A stretch of 13,746 nucleotides of DNA from QHWF01 sp036848175 (GTDB lineage Bacteria; Acidobacteriota; Vicinamibacteria; Vicinamibacterales; CAVVIG01), in assembly GCA_036848175.1 (NCBI GenBank), contig DAIUKO010000202.1, positions 1 through 13,746 on the forward strand, written 5' to 3'. How positions within the stretch are numbered: the stretch's first letter is position 1; every line of letters starts with the position of its first letter. The position numbers were made by a program, and so were the translations under genes. Of the stretch, positions 6,954 to 13,746 are shown in pieces. A model generated the notes under the pieces. That model was not told where the DNA came from and did not search any database. It saw nothing but the letters and a program-made list of their open reading frames with translations.

Positions 6954-8717
6954 ATGAGAGTTCGCCGCATCGCGTTCCGGTTCGCGCTCCTCCTGGCGCT
7001 GGCGGCGGTCGTGCCGCTCCTCGCCTACGGTGTGGTTTCCATCTGGTCGCTGCAGCGCGGCACTCGGGATTCGGTCATCGTCGGCAACCAGAACGTCGCC
7101 ACGCGCGCCGCCGAGGAAATCCACCGCTACGTCGCCTCCCACGCCGACGTGCTCAAGGCGCTCGCCGCCGACCTCCAGGACACCGGTCTCGAGACGTCGC
7201 AGAAAGATCGGATCCTCAAGAACTACGTCCTGCAGTTCCGCGAATTCCGCGAAATCACGCTCTTCGACGAATCGGGCGCGACCATCGCCTCGAGCCGCGT
7301 CGGCCAGGCGCGCGTCGCCATCCCCAAGGATGCGAAGCTGTCGCTCCAAGGCGTGCTGATGTCGCCGATCCGCGTCGACGACGACCTGCTGCCCACCGCC
7401 ACGTTCGGCATCCATCTTCTGAAACTGAATCAGCCCGCCGGCTGGCTGGCCGGCGAGTTCAGCCTCGAAGAGATGTGGCGCATGGTCGATCAGATCCGCA
7501 TCGGCGAGAGCGGCTACGCGATGGTCATCGCGCCGGGCGGCGACCTCATCGCCCACGGCAATCCCGACAAGAAGGCGCTCGTCGCCCAGACGCGGAACAT
7601 GTCCGACAATCCGCTCCTCGGCGTGGTTCGCGGCCCGAACGAGCCAGGCCCGCTGTTCCGCGAATACAACGACGAGGATGGCCGGCGGCAGCTCGGCGTC
7701 GCCGCCAACATCCCCACGCTCGGCTGGACCGTCGTCGTCGAGCAGCCGACCGACGAAGCGTTCGCCAGCGCCAAACAGCTGCAGCGGCAGCTGACCGTCG
7801 CCATCGCCCTCGCGCTCTTCGGCATGGTCGTCGTCGGCTTCATCTTCAGCCGCCGCTACTTCATCAAGCCGATCCACGCGCTGCGCCGCGCGACGCACGA
7901 CGTCGCGGCGGAAGGCCGGCTCGAGACGCGCGTCGACATCCGCACCGCGGACGAGTTCGCCGAGCTCGGCGAGTCGTTCAACACGATGGCCGATCGGCTG
8001 ATCGAACTGCAGGAAGACGTCAAGCGCAAGGAGCGCCAGGCGATGTTCGGCCGCGTCGCCGCCGGCCTGGTCCACGACCTCGCGCACCCGGTCCAGAACA
8101 TCGGCAACAGCACCCGGCTGCTGCTGCGCGACGACGTCGATCCCGAGACGCGCGACATGTTCAAGAAGACCATCGAGCGCGAGCTCGCGACGCTCAAGCG
8201 CTTCATGGACGATCTGCGGCACGTCGTCAAGCCGAAGCCGATCGAGCGCTTCGCGATGGAAGTCAACGGATCGGTGCAGGAGATCGTCGACTCGATGCGC
8301 ACCGAAGCGGAGCGCAACGGCATCGCCATCGAAGCGGCCTATACCGACGCGCCGCTGACCATCGAAGGCGATCGCTTCGCGCTCGGCCGCGTCTACCGCA
8401 ATCTGATCACCAACGCGATTCAGGCGACCCAACCCGGCGGCCGCGTCAGCATCTCGACGGCCCGCGTCGGCAATCGCGTCGAGCTGACGTTCGCCGACAC
8501 CGGCTCGGGCATTCCGTCGGAGCGGCTGAACGCGATCTTCGACGACTTCGTGACCACGAAAACCCGTGGCCTCGGCCTCGGCCTGGCGATCTCCAAGCGG
8601 ATCGTCGAACAGCTCAACGGCACGATCACCGTGCAGAGCGAGGTCGGGCGAGGCACATCATTCACCCTGCGGTTCCCGGCGCGCGACGATCTGTCCGCGC
8701 AGGCCGCAGCGAGCTGA
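6948..8717 (+). CDS. Membrane histidine kinase with extracytoplasmic Cache-type sensor
   Basis: The 589-residue product starts MPMRVRR. A first membrane segment at about 8-32 is followed by a roughly 240-residue extracytoplasmic sensor typical of double Cache domains (FREITLFDESG, then GESGYAMVIAPGGDLIAHGN), and a second membrane segment at about 281-300. A HAMP linker (about 300-355) leads to the phosphoacceptor H376 in GLVHDLAHPVQNI. The ATPase domain has the N box at N489, then DTGSGIP and GLGLGLAISKRIVEQ. There is no receiver domain, so it needs a separate partner; the sigma-54 regulator upstream of this operon is the obvious candidate. Double Cache sensors usually bind small ligands directly or through binding proteins, and the preceding gene encodes one. 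The ATG at 6948 is chosen over upstream in-frame codons that overlap the binding-protein gene once the gap is collapsed. Confidence 0.93.
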   Translation: MPMRVRRIAFRFALLLALAAVVPLLAYGVVSIWSLQRGTRDSVIVGNQNVATRAAEEIHRYVASHADVLKALAADLQDTGLETSQKDRILKNYVLQFREFREITLFDESGATIASSRVGQARVAIPKDAKLSLQGVLMSPIRVDDDLLPTATFGIHLLKLNQPAGWLAGEFSLEEMWRMVDQIRIGESGYAMVIAPGGDLIAHGNPDKKALVAQTRNMSDNPLLGVVRGPNEPGPLFREYNDEDGRRQLGVAANIPTLGWTVVVEQPTDEAFASAKQLQRQLTVAIALALFGMVVVGFIFSRRYFIKPIHALRRATHDVAAEGRLETRVDIRTADEFAELGESFNTMADRLIELQEDVKRKERQAMFGRVAAGLVHDLAHPVQNIGNSTRLLLRDDVDPETRDMFKKTIERELATLKRFMDDLRHVVKPKPIERFAMEVNGSVQEIVDSMRTEAERNGIAIEAAYTDAPLTIEGDRFALGRVYRNLITNAIQATQPGGRVSISTARVGNRVELTFADTGSGIPSERLNAIFDDFVTTKTRGLGLGLAISKRIVEQLNGTITVQSEVGRGTSFTLRFPARDDLSAQAAAS

Positions 8718-8749
8718 GGCCGGCATGACCGGAGCGGCGACTGAAAGTG

Positions 8750-8755
8750 AGGAGG
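8750..8755 (+). promoter_or_regulatory. Consensus Shine-Dalgarno deciding the start of the 80-residue gene
   Basis: AGGAGG lies five bases before the ATG at 8761. An in-frame ATG at 8725 has no comparable site, so 8761 is preferred. Confidence 0.75.
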
Positions 8756-8760
8756 CTGGA

Positions 8761-9003
8761 ATGTTCCGAACGCTCGTCAAGACCGACGCACTGGCCGTCG
8801 AGGATCAGACAGTCGCGGTGCGGTATTTCGAGGTGCGCACGCTGCGCGGCGCACGGCGCTACAGCGCGGAGATTCTGCTCGCCCCGAACGATCGGATCAT
8901 CATCGACGACGACTCGGTGACGAACCTCGAGACGCGGGCGACGCGCCTGGTTCCGGCGACGCTGTACAGCCGGCTGCTCGCCGCGCGCGCCACCGCGGCC
9001 TAG
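8761..9003 (+). CDS. Small protein of unknown function
   Basis: An 80-residue protein I do not recognise. It has no signal peptide, membrane segment or cysteine. The composition alternates beta-prone and charged stretches (VRYFEVRTL, RYSAEILLAPNDRIIIDDDS), suggesting a compact beta-rich fold with a helical C-terminus (ATLYSRLLAARA). It lies 43 nt after the kinase stop on the same strand, the last gene before a convergent region, and has its own strong ribosome binding site. It could be part of the peptide-signalling operon or merely read through from it; nothing in the sequence gives its function. Confidence 0.72.
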   Translation: MFRTLVKTDALAVEDQTVAVRYFEVRTLRGARRYSAEILLAPNDRIIIDDDSVTNLETRATRLVPATLYSRLLAARATAA

Positions 9004-9024
9004 TCGACGGTCAGGAACTCGATT

Positions 9025-9080
9025 CGGGAAGTGGCCCCACGGGAGGGTGGGCGACGGAAGTCGCCGCCGCGCCACTCTCG
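9025..9080. other. Predicted branched RNA fold in a convergent intergenic region
   Basis: Read on the plus strand, CGGG-A-AGTGGC (9025-9035) can pair with GCCACTCTCG (9071-9080), giving ten pairs with one bulged A and one G-U. Inside are two hairpins: CCCAC-N6-GTGGG (9036-9051) and CGAC-GGAA-GTCG (9052-9063), the latter closed by a GNRA tetraloop. It lies between the 80-residue gene and the convergent HU-family gene, with no T-run on either side. It may end or stabilise transcripts from one or both strands, or be a separate structured RNA. The fold was worked out by eye. Confidence 0.45.
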
Positions 9081-9125
9081 ACCAGCAATGTCGGCGTCAC
9101 GGGGTGTGGGGAACGCGGAGGGAGC

Positions 9126-9425
9126 TTACTTCCGCGGCAGCACCGCGTCTTTGAGCTGCTTGGCGATTCTCGCCTTCACGACGGTCTTCGCCGGAATCTT
9201 GATCGCTTCGCCGGTCGCCGGGTTCCTGCCCATGCGCGCCTTGCGCTTCTGCACCACCAGCTTCACCATCCCGGGCAATACGAACTCGCCCGAGCGCTTC
9301 AGCTCTTTTTCGGCCAGCGCCGTCAGCTCGTCGAAGTACTCGCGGGCCTGGGTCCGCTTCACTTCGAAGCGCTCGGCGAAGTGCGAAAAGAGCTCGGATT
9401 TGCCCATCCTGCGGGCGTCTGCCAT
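9126..9425 (-). CDS. HU/IHF-family nucleoid DNA-binding protein
   Basis: This 99-residue protein begins MADARRMGKSELFSHFAERF and contains the family's helical N-terminus, the FVLPGMVKLVVQKRKARMGRN strand region and the DNA-binding arm RNPATGEAIKIPAK, with the intercalating Pro in RNP. HU proteins dimerise, bend DNA and compact the nucleoid. It differs from standard HU by a slightly longer N-terminus and PGMVKL in place of the usual GFG motif, a divergent form seen in several non-enteric phyla. A Shine-Dalgarno-like AGGGAG lies seven bases before the ATG at 9425, and a strong promoter lies further upstream. The gene is monocistronic, convergent with the 80-residue gene and divergent from queF. 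Confidence 0.93.
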   Translation of the reverse strand: MADARRMGKSELFSHFAERFEVKRTQAREYFDELTALAEKELKRSGEFVLPGMVKLVVQKRKARMGRNPATGEAIKIPAKTVVKARIAKQLKDAVLPRK

Positions 9426-9517
9426 CGGCGTTCTCCCTCACGTGACGCGCGTCATTCGTCACCGCGGATCCTCGCGCGCGCAGCGCTGACCGCGGTTTCG
9501 CTTGCGAAAAACGCCGT

Positions 9518-9547
9518 ATCCTAGCGCGCCCTTCTCGCCAGTGTCAA
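9518..9547 (-). promoter_or_regulatory. Sigma-70 promoter of the HU-family gene
   Basis: On the minus strand a perfect TTGACA (9547-9542) precedes TAGGAT (9523-9518) by 18 bp. The start near 9511 gives a leader of about 86 nt containing a TTTCGC/GCGAAA hairpin (9496-9509) and the 12-bp palindrome TGACGCGCGTCA (9443-9454), possible sites for control of HU expression. Confidence 0.65.
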
Positions 9548-9585
9548 ACCGCGCTCAGCGCGAAACCAGCGTTTTTGGGCGGGAA

Positions 9586-9594
9586 TGCTAGAAT
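9586..9594 (+). promoter_or_regulatory. Extended -10 promoter of queF-smr
   Basis: TGCTAGAAT is an extended -10 element (TGn followed by five of six bases of TATAAT). No -35 is visible, as allowed for this class. The start would be near 9601, only about four bases before the queF ATG, which predicts an essentially leaderless message and explains the lack of a Shine-Dalgarno. Confidence 0.5.
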
Positions 9595-9604
9595 TTTCAC
9601 GGCC

Positions 9605-9952
9605 ATGTCAAGCTCGACGATCGAGACGTTTCCCAATCCGCGACCGGAGCGCGACTACGAGATCGCGATTCACTGTCCCGAGTTCACGTCGCTCTGCCCG
9701 AAGACCGGTCTGCCCGATTTCGGCGAGATCCGCATCACCTACGTGCCCGACGAGCTGTGCATCGAGCTGAAGTCGCTCAAGTATTACATCATCGAGTTCC
9801 GCAATCGCGGCATCTTCTACGAGCACGTCACCAATCAGATCCTCGACGACCTCGTCGGCGCCATTCACCCGCGCCGCATGACGGTGGTCGGCGATTTTTC
9901 CGTGCGCGGCGGGATCAAGACGAGCGTGACCGCCGCCTACGCCAAACCGTGA
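9605..9952 (+). CDS. queF: NADPH-dependent 7-cyano-7-deazaguanine reductase (QueF)
   Basis: QueF reduces preQ0 to preQ1 in the cytoplasm, a step of queuosine tRNA biosynthesis. The 115-residue product is the short, single-domain YkvM type. C31, in FTSLCPKTGLPD, is the expected nucleophile that forms the thioimide with preQ0, with D38 as its acid partner. The family motif ELKSLKYYIIEFRN and the substrate Glu in FYEHVTNQI follow. No other queuosine genes are in the window. The ATG at 9605 is preferred over an upstream in-frame TTG at 9575 because it matches the usual N-terminus and lies just after an extended -10 element. The stop codon overlaps the start of the Smr gene. Confidence 0.95.
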   Translation: MSSSTIETFPNPRPERDYEIAIHCPEFTSLCPKTGLPDFGEIRITYVPDELCIELKSLKYYIIEFRNRGIFYEHVTNQILDDLVGAIHPRRMTVVGDFSVRGGIKTSVTAAYAKP

Positions 9953-10227
9953 CGCCCGATCCGATCCGAATCCCGATCGAAGCCGAGATCGATCTGCATG
10001 CGTTCGCGCCGGCCGACATTCGATCGGTGGTCGAGGAATACATCACGGCGGCCGCCGAGGCGGGGTTGCGCGAGGTGAGGCTGATTCACGGGCGCGGTCG
10101 AGGGGTGCAGCGCGGCATCGTCCAGGCTGCGCTCGAGCGTCATCCGCTGGTCGTGGCGTTCGCCGACGACACGGCGTCGCACCTGGGCGCGACGCTCGCC
10201 ACGCTGCGAGTCGATTCGCACCGTTGA
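9949..10227 (+). CDS. Stand-alone Smr-domain protein
   Basis: A 92-residue protein that is essentially one Smr (small MutS-related) domain. EIDLHAFAP fits the LDLHG motif of the first strand and helix, and LIHGRGRGVQRGIV is the conserved HGxGxG loop. Smr domains bind branched DNA or RNA and some act as nucleases; the MutS part of MutS2 is absent. It starts with GTG at 9949, overlapping the queF stop as GTGA, so translation is coupled. In the DLH motif the usual Gly is replaced by Ala. The function of free-standing Smr proteins varies, so no specific role is assigned. It ends 10 bp before the convergent DUF192 gene. Confidence 0.88.
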   Translation: MTPDPIRIPIEAEIDLHAFAPADIRSVVEEYITAAAEAGLREVRLIHGRGRGVQRGIVQAALERHPLVVAFADDTASHLGATLATLRVDSHR

Positions 10228-10237
10228 CGAAAAGACC

Positions 10238-10585
10238 CTAATTGGTTGCGGGTTTGAGATAGAGACGATCGCCGACGCGAACATCGTGCGCGCGCAGCTC
10301 GCCCGCCGGCAATTCGATCACCCGCCGCGCGCGCCACGCGGCGGCCATCCGCCACGGCCCCAGGTCGCGCACCATCCGGACGACGCACCCGTTCCGATCC
10401 ACGAACACCACGTCGATCGCGAATCGCATGAAGGCCGTGTGCACGGCGAGGCACGGCGAAATCAGCAGCGCGGAGCCCGAATCGAGGTGGTCGCGGCCGA
10501 GCAGGCCGCGGTTGCGGGTCGCGCGCGTATCGGCAATCTCGACGTCGCGTGCGACCACCGCCTTGGTCCGTTCGTTGATGAGCAT
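10238..10585 (-). CDS. DUF192 family protein
   Basis: A 115-residue protein matching DUF192: RNRGLLGRDHLDSGSALLI near the start, HTAFMRFAIDVVFVD in the middle and the closing VIELPAGELRAHDVRVGD. Many DUF192 proteins are exported, but this one shows no signal peptide. The family has no settled biochemical role; members often sit beside Tad/type II secretion genes, as here. The ATG at 10585 is three bases after the stop of the methyltransferase-like gene, pointing to coupled translation. It is the last gene of the minus-strand tad-linked operon. Confidence 0.88.
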   Translation of the reverse strand: MLINERTKAVVARDVEIADTRATRNRGLLGRDHLDSGSALLISPCLAVHTAFMRFAIDVVFVDRNGCVVRMVRDLGPWRMAAAWRARRVIELPAGELRAHDVRVGDRLYLKPATN

Positions 10586-10588
10586 CGA

Positions 10589-11200
10589 TTAGAAAACGCC
10601 GGGCACCAGATGCCAGGCGACGCGCTGGCAGTACGTCTGATACGCGACGTCGGTGCTCAGCACACGCTCTTCGATGAGCGCGCGCACGATCAGCGCACAA
10701 TCGGCGATCGCGACGATGACCAGGTTGTACGCCGTCGGCTGCGCGACGAGGAAGGCGATGTGGGTGATGAGATAGCCCGCGTAGATCGGATGGCGGACGA
10801 ACAGATACGGCCCGCGCATGACGACGCCGCGGTTGGCCGGAACGATGCCGAAGCTGCGGCCGAGCGTCATCTTGCCGCCGATGACGATCAGCAGCCCGAT
10901 CGCCGACACGATCGCGGTGACCATGTCGGGGAGCAGGCCAGGCACGTGTGCCGCCCGCAGGAGCGGCGGCCCGGCGATCGACACCGTCGTCGCGACGGCG
11001 GCGGCCGTCGATCGATCGATGATCCGCGCCCGGCGCCGAATCACGGTCAGCACCACGATCAGCGATTCGCTGACCAGCAGGAGCAGACCGGTGATATGGC
11101 CGGTGCGCATGAAATCGCCGAGCAGGTTGATCGACAACAGGACGAACAGCCCGCCGACGAGCGCGCGCGCCGCCAGATCGCGCACCGTCTCACGCGACAT
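10589..11200 (-). CDS. Isoprenylcysteine carboxyl methyltransferase-like membrane protein
   Basis: A 203-residue polytopic protein with about five hydrophobic segments. The C-terminal half carries the family hallmark GPYLFVRHPIYAGYL (about 130-144) and a trailing EERVLSTDVAYQTYCQRV segment, matching the ICMT/PEMT/NnrU fold whose His and Glu help bind S-adenosylmethionine. Bacterial members methylate lipids or unknown small substrates; prenylated proteins are not expected. ATG 11200 is chosen because AAGAAGG lies a suitable distance upstream; GTG 11206 is too close to that site. It overlaps the end of the AAA ATPase gene by 11 bases, so the two are probably coupled. Its substrate is unknown. 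Confidence 0.85.
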   Translation of the reverse strand: MSRETVRDLAARALVGGLFVLLSINLLGDFMRTGHITGLLLLVSESLIVVLTVIRRRARIIDRSTAAAVATTVSIAGPPLLRAAHVPGLLPDMVTAIVSAIGLLIVIGGKMTLGRSFGIVPANRGVVMRGPYLFVRHPIYAGYLITHIAFLVAQPTAYNLVIVAIADCALIVRALIEERVLSTDVAYQTYCQRVAWHLVPGVF

Positions 11201-12554
11201 GCCCACCCTTCTTTCCCTGATGGAGTCCGTCTTCGGCCGAATCGGCCGCGACGAAATACGATGCGCAGGCGCGGTCGAGCAGCTCCCGCGTGATCGTCGG
11301 CGTGATGCCGCGGTAGCGGCAGAGCGCGATGACCTGGTCGAGGAGATCGCGCGGGTGGCAGGCGCGCAGCGACCGGCCGGCCGGCCGATAATGCCGCCGC
11401 TGCAGATAGGCCACCATCACCTTGTGGAACGGAATCTGGTGCCGTTTGCAGTTCATCTCGAAGATCCGCGTGAACTGCTCGACGCTCGGATCCTCGATCG
11501 GAATCTTGTAGGCGATGCGGCGCAGGAACGCTTCGTCGGCGAGCGACGCCGGCGGCAGGTTGGTCGCGAACACCGTCAACACGTCGAACGGCACCTGAAT
11601 CTTCTTGCCGGTGTGCAGCGTCAGGTAGTCGACGCGGCTCTCGAGCGGCACGATCCAGCGGTTCAGGAGATCCTGCGGCCGCATCCGCTGACGGCCGAAG
11701 TCGTCGACCAGGAACACGCCGCCGTTCGCCTTCAACTGGATCGGCGCTTCGTAGAACTTCGACAACGGGTTGAACGTGAGGTCGAGCATGTCGAGCGTCA
11801 GCTCGCCGCCCACCATCACCACGGGACGCTTGATGCGCACCCACCGGCGGTCGCGCGGAGCCGCCGCGAGCAGGCTTGGCGTGTCCGATTCCACTTCCAG
11901 CGATTCGTGGTTGATCGGATCGAACATCGTCATCACGTGGCCTTCGATGTCGATGGCGTGCGGGATGAACATGTCGCCGCCGAGCGTGCGGCCCATGCCT
12001 TCGGCGAGCACCGTCTTGCCGTTTCCAGGCGGTCCGTAGAGGAACACGCCTTTGCCCATGTTGACCGCCGGGCCGAGCTGCTCGAGCACCTCGTCGCCGA
12101 CGATCAGATGCTGGAATCCCTGGCTGAGGCGGTCGTGATCGATATAGCCGCGGGCCTCGCGCAGCTCACGCATGTAGCGGACATACGCCGCCAGCGTGAC
12201 CGGCGCGGGACCCGCGTACTGATTGACCTCGTGGTACTGCAGCGCGCGATCGCGTCCGAGGTCAGTCAGCGCATAGCGAAACGCCGCGGTGCCCGATCCG
12301 GAGGCGCCGCGGACTTCGATGAGCCGCTCCGCGCGCAGGCGCTCGATGAGCGGCTCCAGAATCGTGTAGGGCAGGCGCATCCGCTCGGCCAGGTTGTGCC
12401 CGCTCGACTCGCCGGTGAACAGCGTCTTGATGATCAGCTGCTCGATGTGATCGACCGCGAGGCCGGTTTCCTCGACGGTCCGCGGGACCACGGGGGTCCC
12501 GGAGACCTTCGCCATGTCGAAGACCGACGCGCTTGCTGTAGCCATGGGTGTCAT
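11190..12554 (-). CDS. AAA-type ATPase with N-terminal winged helix, tad-linked
   Basis: A 454-residue protein. After a low-complexity start, residues about 28-105 look like a winged-helix domain (LIIKTLFTGESSGHNLAERM, then LIERLRAERLIEVRG). The ATPase core has Walker A GPPGNGKT (174-181), Walker B VFLVDDF (280-286), a sensor-like FATNLPP and an arginine-rich LRRIAYKIPI. It is not the secretion motor TadA/CpaF, which has a different fold; it resembles ATPases annotated only as AAA family beside tad genes. A regulatory or assembly role for the pilus is possible but inferred. Its start overlaps the tadC stop as ATGA. An alternative ATG lies three codons in (12545). Confidence 0.85.
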   Translation of the reverse strand: MTPMATASASVFDMAKVSGTPVVPRTVEETGLAVDHIEQLIIKTLFTGESSGHNLAERMRLPYTILEPLIERLRAERLIEVRGASGSGTAAFRYALTDLGRDRALQYHEVNQYAGPAPVTLAAYVRYMRELREARGYIDHDRLSQGFQHLIVGDEVLEQLGPAVNMGKGVFLYGPPGNGKTVLAEGMGRTLGGDMFIPHAIDIEGHVMTMFDPINHESLEVESDTPSLLAAAPRDRRWVRIKRPVVMVGGELTLDMLDLTFNPLSKFYEAPIQLKANGGVFLVDDFGRQRMRPQDLLNRWIVPLESRVDYLTLHTGKKIQVPFDVLTVFATNLPPASLADEAFLRRIAYKIPIEDPSVEQFTRIFEMNCKRHQIPFHKVMVAYLQRRHYRPAGRSLRACHPRDLLDQVIALCRYRGITPTITRELLDRACASYFVAADSAEDGLHQGKKGGHVA

Positions 12555-13459
12555 TTCTGCGCCATCGGTACGAGAACCTGCATGAACTTGATCGCGGCCG
12601 GGCCGATCGAGACGACCCAGATCGCGGGGAAAATACAGAACACCAGCGGGAACACCATCTTGACGCCGGTCTTCGCCGCCGCTTCTTCTGCACGCTGGCG
12701 GCGCTTGGTCCGCACCGTGTCCGAGTGCACGCGCAGCGACTGTGCGACGCTGGTGCCGAACTTATCGGTCTGGACGAGCATCGCGACCAGCGACGAGACG
12801 TCGTCGACGCCGGTGCGATCGGCGAGATTGCGCAAGGCTTCGACGCGGGCCTTGCCGGCGCGCAGCTCGAGGTTGATCAGCCGGAGCTCATCAGAGAGGT
12901 CCGGATGCGCAAAGGCGAGCTCCTCGCCGACGCGTTGAATCGCCTGGTCGAGGCCGAGGCCCGCTTCGACGCTGACCACGAGCAGGTCGAGCACGTCAGG
13001 CAGACCGAGCCGAATGCGATGCTGCCGCTTCGCGGCCAGCCGTCCGAGGACCATCGACGGCGCGATGTAGCCGACCGCGCATCCCGCCAGCGCAATCATC
13101 ACGTTCGGACGGATGATCACGCCGGTCGTCAGCACGAAGAACACGCCGGCGGCGACGGCCAGACGCAAACCGAAGAACGCGACGAGCGCTTCGCGGCTGC
13201 GGTATCCGGCGTAGATGAGCTTTTGCTGCAGCTTGCCCATCTCGGACACCGACTTCGGCGCCATCGCACCCATGCGCTTCAACGCGGCGACGATGGCCTG
13301 TTCGTAGCCGCGATCCACCTCGACCGGCTTCTCGGGCGCGCCGGTGACTTCGCCGAGGCGCCGGCCGATCGCCCCGGCATCGCCCGGCGCCAGCGCGAGC
13401 GAGGCCGCGACGACGACGAGCGACGCAAACGCAAACGCGAGAACAATCAGCATCGTCAC
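12551..13459 (-). CDS. tadC: Type II secretion system F-domain protein, TadC-like
   Basis: The 302-residue inner-membrane protein has an N-terminal membrane segment, a pair of segments at about 92-135, the T2SSF cytoplasmic domain (LGLPDVLDLLVVSVEAGLGLDQAI, then SLVAMLVQTDKFGTSVAQSL) and a final membrane helix near 270-290. This is the usual TadC layout; TadB and TadC form the platform of the Tad (Flp) pilus machine. It follows the partial tadB by two bases. The GTG at 13459 is chosen because GAGGTG lies five bases upstream; an ATG two codons in is the alternative. The stop codon overlaps the start of the AAA ATPase gene. Confidence 0.93.
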   Translation of the reverse strand: MTMLIVLAFAFASLVVVAASLALAPGDAGAIGRRLGEVTGAPEKPVEVDRGYEQAIVAALKRMGAMAPKSVSEMGKLQQKLIYAGYRSREALVAFFGLRLAVAAGVFFVLTTGVIIRPNVMIALAGCAVGYIAPSMVLGRLAAKRQHRIRLGLPDVLDLLVVSVEAGLGLDQAIQRVGEELAFAHPDLSDELRLINLELRAGKARVEALRNLADRTGVDDVSSLVAMLVQTDKFGTSVAQSLRVHSDTVRTKRRQRAEEAAAKTGVKMVFPLVFCIFPAIWVVSIGPAAIKFMQVLVPMAQK

Positions 13460-13461
13460 GG

Positions 13462-13746
13462 CTACACCTCGATCTTGATCACTTGGCGGATCCAGATGAA
13501 TCCGACCGTCTGCATCACGATCGCGCCGACGAGCATCATCTGACCCATGCGCTCGCGGAAGAGCAGATTCATGTGGTCGGGGTTGATGAACGAGAGCGCG
13601 ATGCCGAGCGCCGCCGGCAGCGCCAGCAGGACGTATCCCGTGAACCGCCCGTGAGCGGTGTGGACGCGAATCTGCCGGCGGATCTTGAAGCGCTCGCGGA
13701 CGACGTGCGCGAGGTTGTCGAGAATCTCGGCGAGGTTGCCGCCGGT
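13462..13746 (-). CDS. tadB: Type II secretion system F-domain protein, TadB-like, C-terminus
   Basis: The last 94 codons of a gene that enters from the right edge. It shows the end of a T2SSF domain (TGGNLAEILDNLAHVVRERF, then KIRRQIRVHTAHGRFTGYVL) and two C-terminal membrane helices (about 49-65 and 73-88 of the fragment). The TGGNLAEIL motif and position before tadC identify it as the TadB-type partner. The N-terminal membrane segments and first half of the domain lie outside the window. Confidence 0.9.
   Translation of the reverse strand, partial: TGGNLAEILDNLAHVVRERFKIRRQIRVHTAHGRFTGYVLLALPAALGIALSFINPDHMNLLFRERMGQMMLVGAIVMQTVGFIWIRQVIKIEV

Noticed and set aside
6186..8432. 748-codon minus-strand open frame spanning the N gap
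   Set aside because: It is antisense to the binding-protein and kinase genes, runs through unresolved bases and its product has no recognisable domain; it is a GC-codon shadow.
8725..8760. ATG at 8725 as start of the 80-residue protein
   Set aside because: The consensus AGGAGG at 8750-8755 directs initiation at 8761.
10818..12938. 706-codon plus-strand open frame across the tad-linked genes
   Set aside because: It crosses three well-supported minus-strand genes and has low-complexity His/Arg-rich translation.

Overview
The window is GC-rich bacterial DNA from what looks like a short-read scaffold: it has a run of exactly 100 N flanked by identical 55-bp copies. The gene styles (an Lpd with a CLLVGC active site, a Tad cluster followed by a winged-helix AAA ATPase, a methyltransferase and DUF192, and a free-standing Smr protein after queF) suggest an uncultured soil Acidobacteriota, possibly Vicinamibacteria. 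That placement is an inference from gene style, not a database result.

Layout. (1) 1-1972, minus strand: a small membrane/coiled-coil protein, dihydrolipoamide dehydrogenase, a 33-bp tandem repeat array, and the N-terminus of a 2-oxoacid dehydrogenase E2. (2) 1973-2041: a divergent promoter region with overlapping promoters and a shared dyad. (3) 2042-9003, plus strand: a sigma-54-dependent response regulator, a 307-bp regulatory region with a near-consensus -24/-12 promoter and a distal perfect dyad, then a radical SAM/SPASM enzyme, a 37-residue putative peptide, a lipoprotein peptide-binding protein, a membrane histidine kinase and an 80-residue unknown protein. (4) 9004-9604: a convergent region with a branched RNA fold, an HU-family gene on the minus strand, and its promoter facing that of queF. 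(5) 9605-10227, plus: queF and a translationally coupled Smr-domain gene. (6) 10238-13746, minus: tadB (partial), tadC, an AAA ATPase, an isoprenylcysteine methyltransferase-like membrane protein and DUF192, with short gaps or overlaps.

The main point of interest is region 3. It reads as a self-contained RiPP signalling circuit. The SPASM enzyme would modify the short peptide encoded 17 nt downstream behind the best ribosome binding site of its operon. An OppA-like lipoprotein with no permease beside it, and a Cache-type kinase directly after it, could sense the product or a related peptide outside the cytoplasmic membrane. The kinase would signal to the sigma-54 activator encoded upstream, which would drive the -24/-12 promoter in front of the maturase: a possible autoinducing loop. 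Domain identities and promoter motifs are visible in the sequence. The peptide-to-kinase-to-regulator wiring is inference.
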